The notes beneath the pieces are model-generated. The model saw only the letters and a list, made by a program, of their open reading frames with translations. It was not told the DNA's origin and did not search any database. A DNA stretch of 64,000 bases from VXNE01 sp965200505 (GTDB lineage: Bacteria; Pseudomonadota; Gammaproteobacteria; Pseudomonadales; Azotimanducaceae), in the NCBI GenBank assembly GCA_965200505.1, contig OZ241343.1, positions 62,001-126,000 on the forward strand, given 5' to 3'. Shown piece after piece: positions 48,071 to 56,964 of the stretch. Each line of letters opens with the position of its first letter. The stretch's first letter is position 1. The translations under genes were made by a program, and so were the position numbers.

Positions 48071-49141
48071 TCAAGCCCGACCCATGCTCATCGCGGCGCC
48101 CAGCAGGCGCGCGGTGACATCGACCATCGGAATCACGCGCTGATAGGCCATCCGGGTCGGCCCCACCACGCCCAAGGCACCGGCCACTTCGCTGTTCACC
48201 GCATACGGCGCCGTCACCACGGCGCAGGAGTCGAACATCCGATAGCCGGATTCCTCGCCGATGAACACCTGAATGCCGTCGGATTCCAAGCAGCGGTCCA
48301 GCAGATGCACGATGGCGCCTTTGCGGGCGAACTCGTCGAAGAGCTCGCGCATGGCGGCCGGGTCCGGCAGCACGTCGGCGAGGTTCGGGGCGCCGCTCAC
48401 CACATAGCGCTCCGGTTCCGCGTCGTCCGCGGCGAACGCCTTGCGGGCGACATCCAGCGCGGTCTGCATCAGCTGGTCGAGCCGTTCCTTGTCCGCCTCC
48501 ATGTCCTCCACCAGCTGGCCGCGAATCTCCGCCAACGGCTTGCCCGAATAGCGCTCGTTCAAGAAGTTCGCGGCTTGGTTGAGCTCGGCCTCGGAGTAAT
48601 CGCGGTCGGTGTGGATGACGCGGTTCTGCACTTCGCGTTCGTTGACGACCAAGATGGCCAACGCCCGGTTTCCGGACAGGCGCAGAAACTCCACTTGGCG
48701 CAACGCCACCCGTTCCGGCTTCGGCAGACTGACGACGCCGGCCATCTTGGTGATGTGGGAGAGCAGGCGCGACGCCGCGGCGGCGAGTTCCTCCGGTGCC
48801 CGGTCTGGATGCAGCGCCGCGCGCAGGCGCTGCAAGTTCTTGCCATCGAGCGGGCGCACGGAGACGAAGCTGTCCACGAAGAAGCGCAGCCCGCGATTGG
48901 TGGGCACTTTGCCGGCCGAGGTGTGCGGCGACCGGACGAGGCCGCGCAGTTCCAGCTCCGCCATCACGTTCCGCACCGTCGCCGAGCTCACCTCGACATG
49001 GGACGCGAGGGTCTTCGACGGCACTGGCGCACCATCCTCCAAGTACTGCTCCACGAGCATCTTGAAGAGCGTGTGGGCGCGTTCTTCGCTGCGGTCTTCG
49101 CCGCCGCGACGGCCCGCCTCGCGTTTGCCGGACGTTGCCAT
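48071..49141 (-). CDS. hrcA: Heat-inducible transcription repressor HrcA
   Basis: A 356-residue repressor with an N-terminal winged helix (SKTLASHVEVSSATVRNVMAELELRGLV, then PHTSAGKVPTNRGLRFF), a GAF-like middle and the C-terminal family motif ESGYRMFDSCAVVTAPY ... GALGVVGPTRMAYQRVI. HrcA normally binds CIRCE to repress chaperone operons and needs GroEL to fold actively. E. coli lacks it. Being first in hrcA-grpE-dnaK-dnaJ it would be autoregulated, but I see no CIRCE before hrcA, grpE or dnaK. Confidence 0.96.
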   Translation of the reverse strand: MATSGKREAGRRGGEDRSEERAHTLFKMLVEQYLEDGAPVPSKTLASHVEVSSATVRNVMAELELRGLVRSPHTSAGKVPTNRGLRFFVDSFVSVRPLDGKNLQRLRAALHPDRAPEELAAAASRLLSHITKMAGVVSLPKPERVALRQVEFLRLSGNRALAILVVNEREVQNRVIHTDRDYSEAELNQAANFLNERYSGKPLAEIRGQLVEDMEADKERLDQLMQTALDVARKAFAADDAEPERYVVSGAPNLADVLPDPAAMRELFDEFARKGAIVHLLDRCLESDGIQVFIGEESGYRMFDSCAVVTAPYAVNSEVAGALGVVGPTRMAYQRVIPMVDVTARLLGAAMSMGRA

Positions 49142-49168
49142 GGGCCTGCAAAGGTGTTGTCCGCAGCT

Positions 49169-49198
49169 AATCTAGCAGGCTCGCGCACCAACGGACAA
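49169..49198 (-). promoter_or_regulatory. Weak candidate promoter of hrcA
   Basis: TTGTCC (49198-49193) and TAGATT (49174-49169) are spaced by 18 bp on the minus strand, ending 28 bp before the hrcA start. The match is moderate. The 117-bp region is shared with the divergent ATPase gene at 49259, whose own promoter is not evident. Confidence 0.35.
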
Positions 49199-49258
49199 TT
49201 GCTTTGCCGCGGGCAAGGGATGGGACGTTGGGAATCGCGGAAGTGCTACCCTTTCGCC

Positions 49259-50446
49259 ATGAGCGACAGGCAGTTGGCAAAACTCCACTCTGAACGGGAG
49301 CCGCCTCCTTACTTCGCGGGGCGGGCCAAGGAACTTGCTGCGCTTGGCAAGCGCCTCGACTCTCTCTGCGAAACGGGCAACCCGAGAGGCGGCATGGCGC
49401 TCATCATCGGCGTACCCGGTGTCGGCAAGACGCAGCTCGGCCAGAAGTTCGCCGCAGACGTGGCGGCGCACAGGGCCACCGTGGACATCCGCCAACTCGC
49501 CATGGACACGACCATGCTGGAAAACGATGTGGACCTGTTCATGGCCATGGCTTTGGCGCTGGACGCCGAGGAGACAGGCCGCAGGGCCGCGGACCTCGAC
49601 ACTCGCCGCACCGGCCGCACCGCCGGCGTCGGGGTAGTCCGGGGCGGCATCACGCAGGAACACGCCCGCCACACGGGGCGCCTTTCCGCGCTCCTCAACG
49701 CCTCGCGGCACACCGGCATGTGGCGCGACAAGGCGCTGGTGCTGTTGGTGGACGAACTGCAAGCCGTGCGACCCGAGGGCATGGCGACATTGCGTGTGCT
49801 GCACCAAGGCGACCACGGTTGCCCCATCCTGCTGGTGGGCATGGGCTTGCAGCATACGCAGCAAGTGTTGGGCAACCCAGCAGATGGTTCGGCGGGCATT
49901 TCCCGGGTGGCCAAGCCCATCCAACTGGCTTGTTTGTCCGATGCCGAAACGCTGGCGGCCATCGACGGCAACATGCGGGCGCTGGGGCACGAGATCCCGG
50001 CGGAGAGTGCGGCGGCGCTGGCGAAGGCGTCCTACGGTTTTCCGCAACACATCCACGGCTACTTGCAGGGGGCGCTTGACGCCATCGCGGAACACGGGAG
50101 CTTGGCAGCCGGGCCGGCGCTCACCGCCGCGCTTGAGGCCGGCGACCAAGCGAGAACCGACTACTACGACGCCCGGTTGGGCATGCTGACAGACCAAGAC
50201 GCCATGCTGCCGGTGATCGCAACCCTATTGCAGGAAGGCCGTGAATCCTTGCGCAGGTCAGAAGCTGTGCGAGCGGTGAACGAGGCAGCCTTCGACGGCG
50301 AAAAGACCGTCCGCGAAGCCATCATCCACGGTGTGCTCACCCTGCAGCGCGGCGGCGTGAGCTTCGGCATCCCTTCGTTCCGCGGCCACATGGAGCGGCT
50401 GCTCGAGGAGCATGGCGCGTACACCCTGCTTCGCCCCGGAGTGTAA
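49259..50446 (+). CDS. AAA/ORC-like P-loop ATPase of unknown function
   Basis: A 395-residue protein beginning with an ORC/AAA_16-type entry motif (PYFAGRAKELAAL). It has Walker A GVPGVGKT (51-58), Walker B ALVLLVDELQ (159-168) and a sensor-1-like PILLVGMGLQ. Residues 215-300 form a helical lid, and the C-terminus (about 325-395) looks like a winged helix ending in FGIPSFRGHMERLL. This build suggests a DNA- or protein-switch ATPase like those in defence or plasmid modules, but no partner is recognised. The ATG at 49259 fits the family motif; an ATG at 49219 would add 13 residues. It is divergent from hrcA and 64 bp before a protease gene. Confidence 0.7.
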   Translation: MSDRQLAKLHSEREPPPYFAGRAKELAALGKRLDSLCETGNPRGGMALIIGVPGVGKTQLGQKFAADVAAHRATVDIRQLAMDTTMLENDVDLFMAMALALDAEETGRRAADLDTRRTGRTAGVGVVRGGITQEHARHTGRLSALLNASRHTGMWRDKALVLLVDELQAVRPEGMATLRVLHQGDHGCPILLVGMGLQHTQQVLGNPADGSAGISRVAKPIQLACLSDAETLAAIDGNMRALGHEIPAESAAALAKASYGFPQHIHGYLQGALDAIAEHGSLAAGPALTAALEAGDQARTDYYDARLGMLTDQDAMLPVIATLLQEGRESLRRSEAVRAVNEAAFDGEKTVREAIIHGVLTLQRGGVSFGIPSFRGHMERLLEEHGAYTLLRPGV

Positions 50447-50510
50447 GATGGCCGGCAGTTCCGCATGGTCAACGGCAGGCCGTGTCTGCCTCGCGGAAGG
50501 GCACATGTGA

Positions 50511-50939
50511 ATGGGCATGACCTATGTTGACGTCACGGTGCGCAACCCCGCGCACCGGGCGCAGGAGTGGACCGGCGCGTTCTTGGTGGACACTGGCGCG
50601 ATCGACTCGCTGGTGCCGCGACGCAGTCTTGAAGCCATCGGCCTCAAGCCCACGGGCCGGCGGATGTATGCCACCGCCGATGGCCGGCAAGTGGAGATGG
50701 ACGTCACGGTGGGTGAGTTGGAGATCATGGGCGCACTTTCCGGGGGCGTCATCGCGTTCGGCGACGAAGGCGCCGAACCTTTGCTGGGCGTCACGGCTTT
50801 GGAGTCCGCCGGCATTGAGGTCGATCCACAGAATCAACAGCTCAAGCGGCTGCCGGCGGTCCGGCTGCGGGGATTGCGGCGCATCCCATCTTCCCCGCCG
50901 TTGTCATGGAGAATGTCAAGCATCGCATCGGAGACCTGA
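50511..50939 (+). CDS. Retropepsin-like (clan AA) aspartic protease domain protein
   Basis: A 142-residue single-domain protein. The active-site element FLVDTGAIDSLVP gives Asp27-Thr-Gly, followed by a hydrophobic strand and the family end PLLGVTALESAGIEVD with NQQLKRLP. A single copy of the DTG motif means it would have to dimerise, as retroviral proteases do. Similar small proteases are frequent in bacteria as orphan genes, with unknown substrates. Start is ATG 50511 or ATG 50517. The last 20 residues are Ser/Arg-rich and may be unstructured. It is 21 bp ahead of recN. Confidence 0.75.
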   Translation: MGMTYVDVTVRNPAHRAQEWTGAFLVDTGAIDSLVPRRSLEAIGLKPTGRRMYATADGRQVEMDVTVGELEIMGALSGGVIAFGDEGAEPLLGVTALESAGIEVDPQNQQLKRLPAVRLRGLRRIPSSPPLSWRMSSIASET

Positions 50940-50960
50940 TGCCTCGCCCGCCCCGGCGCC

Positions 50961-52643
50961 ATGCTGAAGCAGCTCACCGTTCGGAACTTCGCCCTCGTCA
51001 CGGCGTTGGACATCGAGTTCGCCCCCGGCCTCACGGTCATCACCGGCGAATCCGGCGCCGGTAAGTCCATCCTGCTGAGCGCGTTGGCGCTGGTGCTGGG
51101 CGAGCGGGCGGCGACGGCGAACATCCGGCCCGGCGCGGCGAGTTGCGAGGTCGCCGCGGACTTCGAGCTGAACCCAAATGGGGCGGCTTGGCGCTACCTT
51201 GAGACGCGCGAACTCATGGACGCCCACGAGCCAAACCGTTGCTTGGTGCGACGGGTGGTGGCCGGTGGCCGCTCGCGGGCCTTCGTCAATGGCGCACCCG
51301 TCAACCTCGGCGCCCTGCAGGCGCTGTGTGAACCCTTGGTGGACATCTATGGCCAGCACGAGCACCGTTCGCTGCTGGAGCGCTCGGTGCAGCTTTCCCT
51401 CTTGGATGACTACGCGGCCGCCGGTGCCCAAGCGGCGGCGGTGCGCGACGCCCATCGGCTCTGGCAGACGCGCCAAGGCGAACTCGAAACGGCGCTGGGC
51501 CGCGCCCAAGGCAACAGCGAGCGCATGGACCTGCTCCGCTACCAAGCCGACGAGCTCAAGGCATTGGCCGTGCAGGAAGGCGAGTTCGAGGCGCTCACCG
51601 CGCAACGCAAACGGCTGGCGGCGGCGAGTGACATTCGCGCCACCGTCGCAAGCCACGCCGCGGCGCTGGATGACGACTTGATCCCGCGCTTGGCGCGCGG
51701 CGCGAGCGACCTTGAAGCCATCGACGACTCGCACCCCGCCCTCGCCGCCGCGCAACGCCAGCTGCAAGCGGCGCGGGTGGAGGCGGAGGAGGCGCTCACG
51801 GAATTGCGCGATTACTTCGACGCGGTGCCGGAAGACGCCGCGGCGCTGGCCGAGGTGGACGAGCGGCTGGACCTCATCCACGACGTCGCGCGGAAACATC
51901 GCGTGGCGCCGGCGAGCTTGGCGCGGCACGCCGGCGAGGTGGCCGCGGAACTCAACGCCCTCGACGCCGGCACCGAGCGCCTCGATGAGCTGCAAGCCGC
52001 CTGTCGGGCCGCCGAGATGGCCTACGACGAAGCCGCCGCCAAGTTATCCAAGGCGCGGCACCGTGCCGCCCCCGCGTTCGCCAAGGAGGTGGGGGCCGCG
52101 CTTGAGGAACTCAAGTTGCCCGACGCCACGTTGGAGGTGGAGTTCACCCCGACGCGCAACGAACGCGGCTTGGAGGCGGCCGGCTACTTGGTGCGCACCA
52201 ATCCACAATATCCCCCGGCGGCGTTGCGGGACATCGCTTCCGGCGGCGAGCTGGCGCGCATCGGCCTCGCCATCGAGGCGGTGGCGGCGCAGCGCTCAGC
52301 CTTGCCATGCTTGGTGCTTGACGAAGCCGACGTCGGCGTGGGTGGCGCCGCCGCGGACCGGCTCGGCCGCATGTTGCGCCGCCTCGCCGAACACGCGCAG
52401 GTGGTGTGCGTCACCCACGCGCCACAAGTCGCGGCCTTGGGCGACACCCATTTGCGCGTGATGAAGTCCTCCGGCAGCGAGGTGGTGATCGACCGCCTCA
52501 GCACCGCCGAGCGGGTGGAGGAGCTGGCGCGGATGTTGGCCGGCCGGCGCGTCACCGAGGAAACCCGCGACTACGCCCGCACCCTCCTCGCCGGCGCCGA
52601 GCGTCCGCCCGACGCCGATCGCGCGGCCGGCACCGCGCCCTAG
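50961..52643 (+). CDS. recN: DNA repair protein RecN
   Basis: A 560-residue SMC-like ATPase in double-strand break repair. Walker A GESGAGKS is at residues 29-36 in the N-terminal head. Two long coiled-coil arms follow, and the C-terminal head has the ABC signature (SGGELARIGLAIE), Walker B (LVLDEADVGVGG) and the H-loop (VVCVTHAPQVAAL). It starts with ATG at 50961. recN-bamE order is the usual one. No LexA box was noticed in the short gap upstream. Confidence 0.97.
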   Translation: MLKQLTVRNFALVTALDIEFAPGLTVITGESGAGKSILLSALALVLGERAATANIRPGAASCEVAADFELNPNGAAWRYLETRELMDAHEPNRCLVRRVVAGGRSRAFVNGAPVNLGALQALCEPLVDIYGQHEHRSLLERSVQLSLLDDYAAAGAQAAAVRDAHRLWQTRQGELETALGRAQGNSERMDLLRYQADELKALAVQEGEFEALTAQRKRLAAASDIRATVASHAAALDDDLIPRLARGASDLEAIDDSHPALAAAQRQLQAARVEAEEALTELRDYFDAVPEDAAALAEVDERLDLIHDVARKHRVAPASLARHAGEVAAELNALDAGTERLDELQAACRAAEMAYDEAAAKLSKARHRAAPAFAKEVGAALEELKLPDATLEVEFTPTRNERGLEAAGYLVRTNPQYPPAALRDIASGGELARIGLAIEAVAAQRSALPCLVLDEADVGVGGAAADRLGRMLRRLAEHAQVVCVTHAPQVAALGDTHLRVMKSSGSEVVIDRLSTAERVEELARMLAGRRVTEETRDYARTLLAGAERPPDADRAAGTAP

Positions 52644-52723
52644 CCCGAGCCCAACGCACCCGCCGCGGCCCTTTCTGCCGGCACGGGTTCCCGTTACCAT
52701 CTGCATTTCCCAAAGGAGGCATC

Positions 52724-53095
52724 GTGCCGGACGCCGCAGCCAAACGCATCGCCCTGACGCTCCTGCTCGCCGCCTGTTTGGCCGCCGGCGGATGCTCCTT
52801 CCAGCTACCGAAGATCCACCGCGTCACGGTGCAGCAGGGCAACGTCATCACCCAAGAGATGGTGGACCGCCTGAAGCCGGGCATGACGCCAGAGCAAGTC
52901 GCCTTCGTGATGGGCGGCCCGGTGGTGCGCAACGCCTTTGACGACTCGCGCTGGGATTACGTCTATACCATCGACGTGCCGGGCACGCTGAAGACGCGGG
53001 TGCTGGTCTCCATCTTCTTCGAGGACGGCGCGTTGGTGCGCATCGTCGGCGATTTGAAACCCTCCCCCGCCGCGGTGGCCGACACGGCCTCGTAG
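52724..53095 (+). CDS. bamE: Outer membrane protein assembly factor BamE
   Basis: A 123-residue lipoprotein of the BAM complex. The signal peptide contains LAAC (Cys18) and a second candidate Cys24 for lipidation. The mature SmpA/OmlA domain shows VTQQG-like VTVQQGNVITQEMVDRLKPGMT, VAFVMGGPVV and WDYVYTI. The start is GTG at 52724 behind a strong AAAGGAGG site; the longer frame upstream is recN shadow. Confidence 0.95.
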   Translation: MPDAAAKRIALTLLLAACLAAGGCSFQLPKIHRVTVQQGNVITQEMVDRLKPGMTPEQVAFVMGGPVVRNAFDDSRWDYVYTIDVPGTLKTRVLVSIFFEDGALVRIVGDLKPSPAAVADTAS

Positions 53096-53172
53096 CGCGC
53101 GTACCAGCGTCCCCTGGAAGAGAACCCGCGCCCCAAAGCCTGCCCACGCTTCTTGCCCGACACGTCCCCATC

Positions 53173-54171
53173 ATGCGCCGGATCACGCCGAACCATGTCG
53201 AGCACTATCACGAACACGGTTACGCCACCGTCAAGGGGTTCTTGACCGCCCGGGAACTGGCCGACGTCCGCGGGGAGCTGCGCCACATCCTGCCCGGCTG
53301 GGTGGAGTTCTGTGACGACCCCGACCAGCCGAAACCACCAGATTGGGATCGTTCCGGCGGGCCGGGCAACGTCTTCGGCCATCGCTTCCCATTCCCCGGC
53401 ACCGCCCTGAACGCCATCACCCAGCACCCCGAACTCATCGAGTTCGCGCGCCGGGCGGCGGGGAGCAGCGAACTCTTCTGTGAGCAATCGCACCTGCACT
53501 TCAAGTGCAAAGGCCATCCCGCCGATCGGGACCAAGCCATGCATTGCGACTATGGCAACCACACCCTCGCCTACCCGCCCGCCCTGCCGGCCTATTGGCA
53601 AACGGCATACCTCCTGTACTACACGGAAGTCACCGAGGATCACGCGCCCACCGCCGTTTGCTCGCGGCGGCACTACCCGGAGCGCATCCTTTGGCCGGCG
53701 TTCTACAAGCGCGAGCAGCGCCCGCAACTCTACGACAACGAAGAGCGCATCGTGGTGCCGGCGGGCTCGCTCTTCATCTACAGCATGCGCACCTTCCATC
53801 GGGGAACGCCGTTCCGCGCCGACGTGGGCCGCCTTGGCCACTTCATCACCTACGCGCCGGCGGCATGGCGTTGGCTCGGCATCGTGGGTTGGTCCGCGTA
53901 CGCCACCAAGCGCGAGTTTGGCGACTGGATCAAGCAGGCGACGCCAGCGCAACGCGAATTGCTCGGCTTCCCGCCGCCGGGCCATCCCTATTGGACGGAA
54001 GAGACCTTGGATGGCGTGAGCGCCCGGTATCAGGGCATGGACATGACGCCGTATCGAAGCGCCATGGTCGGGGAAGGTTCCGGCCAAGGAAGGGATAGCC
54101 GGGCGCGGACGGCACCAAGGCGCGGTGGGCCGAACGGCGCATCGGCCACCTCTCGGCCAAAGCGAGGCTAG
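53173..54171 (+). CDS. Phytanoyl-CoA dioxygenase (PhyH) family protein
   Basis: A 332-residue Fe(II)/2-oxoglutarate oxygenase. The facial triad is visible as His124-x-Asp126 (MHCDYGNH) and His209 (TFHRG), with Arg215 as the likely 2-oxoglutarate ligand. The opening ITPNHVEHYHEHGYATVKGFL is typical of PhyH proteins. The substrate is unknown. The last 35 residues are Arg/Gly-rich and look non-conserved. It sits between bamE and rnfH, which are normally adjacent, and converges on rnfH with a 1-bp gap. Confidence 0.85.
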   Translation: MRRITPNHVEHYHEHGYATVKGFLTARELADVRGELRHILPGWVEFCDDPDQPKPPDWDRSGGPGNVFGHRFPFPGTALNAITQHPELIEFARRAAGSSELFCEQSHLHFKCKGHPADRDQAMHCDYGNHTLAYPPALPAYWQTAYLLYYTEVTEDHAPTAVCSRRHYPERILWPAFYKREQRPQLYDNEERIVVPAGSLFIYSMRTFHRGTPFRADVGRLGHFITYAPAAWRWLGIVGWSAYATKREFGDWIKQATPAQRELLGFPPPGHPYWTEETLDGVSARYQGMDMTPYRSAMVGEGSGQGRDSRARTAPRRGGPNGASATSRPKRG

Positions 54172-54172
54172 A

Positions 54173-54463
54173 TCAGGCCTTCCCCGCCGCGGCCAGCCTC
54201 GCCAAGGTGCGCCGACGCTCCTTGGGATCTTGTGCGAGCGGGCGGTAGAACTCCACTCGATCCCCCTCCGCAAGCGGCGTGTCCATTGCAACCAAGCGGC
54301 CGAACACGCCGACGCTGGCCGGATCCAAATCCAAGCCGGTGAAGGCTTCCGAGCGCTGCGCCGCGTATATCGCATCTGCCACCGTACACCCAGCCGCCAA
54401 GTCGAATCGTGCCTGGTGGCAAACCCGCGGCAGCGCGTAAACCACCTCGATGTACACCGTCAC
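54173..54463 (-). CDS. rnfH: RnfH family ubiquitin-like-fold protein
   Basis: A 96-residue UPF0125/RnfH protein with the family features VEVVYALP-like IEVVYALPRVC, the G-x-TVADAI segment, VGVFGRLV and DRVEFYRPLAQDPKERRR. The beta-grasp fold is known; the function is not. The start is GTG at 54463 and overlaps the ratA stop by four bases (GTGA). ratA-rnfH pairing is standard. Confidence 0.92.
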   Translation of the reverse strand: MTVYIEVVYALPRVCHQARFDLAAGCTVADAIYAAQRSEAFTGLDLDPASVGVFGRLVAMDTPLAEGDRVEFYRPLAQDPKERRRTLARLAAAGKA

Positions 54464-54891
54464 TGCCCCAACACGGCGTGGGCGCGCTCGCTGAACGCAT
54501 CCACCAACGCATCCGCGGCGCGTTTGGTCAAGGGTGCGCCGAGCAGCCTTAGCAAGCGGCCTTCCAATTCGAACTCAAGGGCCAAGTGGATGCGGCAACC
54601 GTGCCCCACCGGTGTGAACGTCCATACGCCTTGCAACCGCCGGAACGGCCCCTCCACCAGCTTCAGCACGATGCGCCGGCCGTCCTCCACCCGGTTCCGC
54701 GTGACCAAGGACTCCGTGCGGCCCAACCCCTTTAGCGTCAGGGAGGCCGTGATCTCATCGCCCTCCCCCGCGACGGCTTCGGCCGCGGTACACCAGCGCA
54801 GGAACTCAGGATAGCGCTCCACGTCGTTCACGACGGCACACACGGCTTCGGCCGCGAATGGCACCAAGGCGGTGCGTTCCAAACGCGGCAT
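54460..54891 (-). CDS. ratA: RatA / Coq10-like START-domain protein
   Basis: A 143-residue START-fold protein. It shows the family opening ALVPFAAEAVCAVVNDVERYPEFLRWC and an amphipathic C-terminal helix after FELEGRLLRLLG. E. coli RatA was reported to block 70S association, while homologues act as ubiquinone chaperones (Coq10); either role is possible. It is coupled to rnfH and near smpB, as in E. coli. Confidence 0.9.
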   Translation of the reverse strand: MPRLERTALVPFAAEAVCAVVNDVERYPEFLRWCTAAEAVAGEGDEITASLTLKGLGRTESLVTRNRVEDGRRIVLKLVEGPFRRLQGVWTFTPVGHGCRIHLALEFELEGRLLRLLGAPLTKRAADALVDAFSERAHAVLGQ

Positions 54892-54956
54892 GAATCAGGC
54901 CGTTGGCCTACGCATCCGCCAAGCCCGCCGGACGCCGCGACCCGCGGACGACGCGC

Positions 54957-56327
54957 TCACCCGAACAAGGCGTACGCGAAGACCGCCAACACCCCCACCG
55001 GCGCCACGACCTTGATGAGCACACTCCACAGCATTGCCGGCAATCCTTCACGCAAGCCCAGCTGCTCACCGACGATGGTGTTCGGCAGCACCCATCCCGC
55101 AAAGAGCGCGATCAGCAGGCCGCCCAACGGCAGCATCACCTTCTGCGTCACATAGTCCATGAAGTCAAAGAAGGTCATCTGCCCCAGCAGATGGACGTCC
55201 GCCCAGACGTTGAACGAGAGCACCGTCCCCAGCCCCAACACCCAGCAGACGAGCCCCAAGGCCAACGCCGTCCGCGGTCGCCCGATGTTGAACCGCTCCA
55301 CCGCGAACGCCAATCCGGGCTCCAAGAGCGATATGGACGACGTGATGGCCGCGATGGTCACCAGCACGAAGAAGACGACCCCAAACAGCGCCCCCAACGG
55401 CATCTGGCCGAACGCCAGCGGTATGGTGACGAACATGAGACCGGGGCCCTGGCCGGGTTCCAGCCCATTGGCGAACACCACCGGGAAGATGGCGAGGCCC
55501 GCCACCAACGCCACCAGCGTGTCGAGGGCGGCGATGGTCAACACCGTGGAGGAAATCGAGGCGCTGCGCGGCACATAGGCGCCATACGCCATGATCGCCC
55601 CCATGCCCACGCTCAACGTGAAGAACGCATGGCCCAGTGCCTCCAACACGCCATCCACGGACAACGCGCTCCAGTTCATGCCGAACATGAAGCGCAGCCC
55701 GGCGCCGAACCCGCCCGACGTCATCGCGTAGCCAAGCAGCACGAACAGCAGCACGAAGAGCCCGGGCATGAACCAACGCACGGCACGTTCGATGCCGGCC
55801 GTCACGCCGCGCGCCACGATGAACACGGTTCCCGCCACGAACACCGTGTGGAACGTGCCCACCAGCCATGGGTTGGCGAGGAACGCATCGAAGGCGCCGC
55901 TCGCAACCTCGCCGTCGGCGCCGGTGAACAGGCCGCTGCCCACACGGAAGATGTAGAAGAGCGCCCACCCGGCGATCACCGTGTAGTACGAGAGGATGAG
56001 AAAGCCGGCCAGCGCCCCAAGCCAACCGACCAAGCTCCACGCCGACGACGCCCCGCTCACCGACGCCAGCGCGCACATGGTGTTGATGGGGCTTTGGCGC
56101 CCCTGCCGGCCGAGCAAGACCTCGGCGATCATCACCGGCACGCCGATGGCCGCGATGCACAAGAGATAGATCACGACGAAGGCGCCGCCGCCGTTTTCGC
56201 CGGTGATGTACGGGAAGCGCCAGATGTTGCCGAGGCCCACCGCGGAGCCCGCCGCCGCCAACACGAACAGCCAGCGGCTCGACCACATGCCGTGCCGGGA
56301 AACGTCCGCCGCGCCGGCCTCGCTCAT
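54957..56327 (-). CDS. Sodium-dependent transporter, NSS (SLC6/LeuT) family
   Basis: A 456-residue inner-membrane protein with 11-12 helices. TM1 has the signature GSAVGLGNIWRFPYITGENGG that forms the sodium and substrate sites. Members import amino acids, betaines or similar solutes with sodium. The substrate cannot be inferred. The ATG at 56327 is preceded by GGAGG five bases upstream and was preferred over the longer frame, which would run into smpB. It is inserted between ratA and smpB. TATAAT (56366-56361) could be its -10. Confidence 0.92.
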   Translation of the reverse strand: MSEAGAADVSRHGMWSSRWLFVLAAAGSAVGLGNIWRFPYITGENGGGAFVVIYLLCIAAIGVPVMIAEVLLGRQGRQSPINTMCALASVSGASSAWSLVGWLGALAGFLILSYYTVIAGWALFYIFRVGSGLFTGADGEVASGAFDAFLANPWLVGTFHTVFVAGTVFIVARGVTAGIERAVRWFMPGLFVLLFVLLGYAMTSGGFGAGLRFMFGMNWSALSVDGVLEALGHAFFTLSVGMGAIMAYGAYVPRSASISSTVLTIAALDTLVALVAGLAIFPVVFANGLEPGQGPGLMFVTIPLAFGQMPLGALFGVVFFVLVTIAAITSSISLLEPGLAFAVERFNIGRPRTALALGLVCWVLGLGTVLSFNVWADVHLLGQMTFFDFMDYVTQKVMLPLGGLLIALFAGWVLPNTIVGEQLGLREGLPAMLWSVLIKVVAPVGVLAVFAYALFG

Positions 56328-56374
56328 CGCTCCCTCCATCCGCCTCAAGCCGCTGGGGCAATTATACTTGCGCG

Positions 56375-56851
56375 ATGCCCAGCCATAACGCGCCGGCACA
56401 GCCGGGCGCCATCGCCCGCAACCGCCGGGCCCGGTTCGACTACCACTTGGAGGACACCTTCGAGGCCGGCCTCGCGCTCGAAGGTTGGGAGGTGAAGAGC
56501 CTCCGCGCCGGCGCCGCCCAGCTTGCCGACAGTTACGTCATGGTGCGCGGCGGCGAGGCGTGGCTGCTCGGCGCCCACATCGCGCCGCTCGCCAGCGCCT
56601 CCACCCATGTGGACACAGACCCGACGCGCACCCGCAAGCTGCTGCTGCATCAGCGCGAAATCACCCGCATCGCCACCGCGGTGGAGCGCAAAGGCTACAC
56701 CTGCGTGGCGACCCGGCTGTATTGGAAGGGGCACCGCGTGAAGTGCGAGGTGGCGTTGGGGCGCGGCAAACAACGCCACGACAAGCGCGACACGACGAAG
56801 GATCGGGACTGGAAGCGCACCCAGGAGCGGCTGCTGAAACGCAGCGCCTGA
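56375..56851 (+). CDS. smpB: SsrA-binding protein SmpB
   Basis: A 158-residue tmRNA partner for trans-translation. Family segments include NRRARFDYHLEDTFEAGLAL, GWEVKSLRAGAAQL, RTRKLLLHQREI and the C-terminal GRGKQRHDKRDTTKDRDW, whose basic tail enters the mRNA channel. The ATG at 56375 matches the family start. It is divergent from the transporter with only 47 bp between them. No tmRNA gene was seen nearby. Confidence 0.96.
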   Translation: MPSHNAPAQPGAIARNRRARFDYHLEDTFEAGLALEGWEVKSLRAGAAQLADSYVMVRGGEAWLLGAHIAPLASASTHVDTDPTRTRKLLLHQREITRIATAVERKGYTCVATRLYWKGHRVKCEVALGRGKQRHDKRDTTKDRDWKRTQERLLKRSA

Positions 56852-56964
56852 GCGCCACCACCACGGCGGGCGCACACCACGGCTCTATGCCGGCCGGCCC
56901 CGGCCACGCCTCGTGTGCAGGCCACCGTCATCCGCGGCGTGAGTTCCCAGCCTTCGCGCGGCCG

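Noticed and set aside
49241..49250. AAGTGCTAC resembling one half of a CIRCE element upstream of hrcA
   Set aside because: The second half at the required spacing does not match TTAGCACTC.
47882..49258. Plus-strand open frame extending the ATPase gene upstream across hrcA
   Set aside because: This part is antisense to hrcA and has no domain character; the ATPase begins at its conserved entry motif near 49259.
56361..56375. Leaderless smpB promoter (TATACT close to the ATG)
   Set aside because: No -35 or extended -10 was found on the plus strand; the same bases fit a minus-strand TATAAT better.
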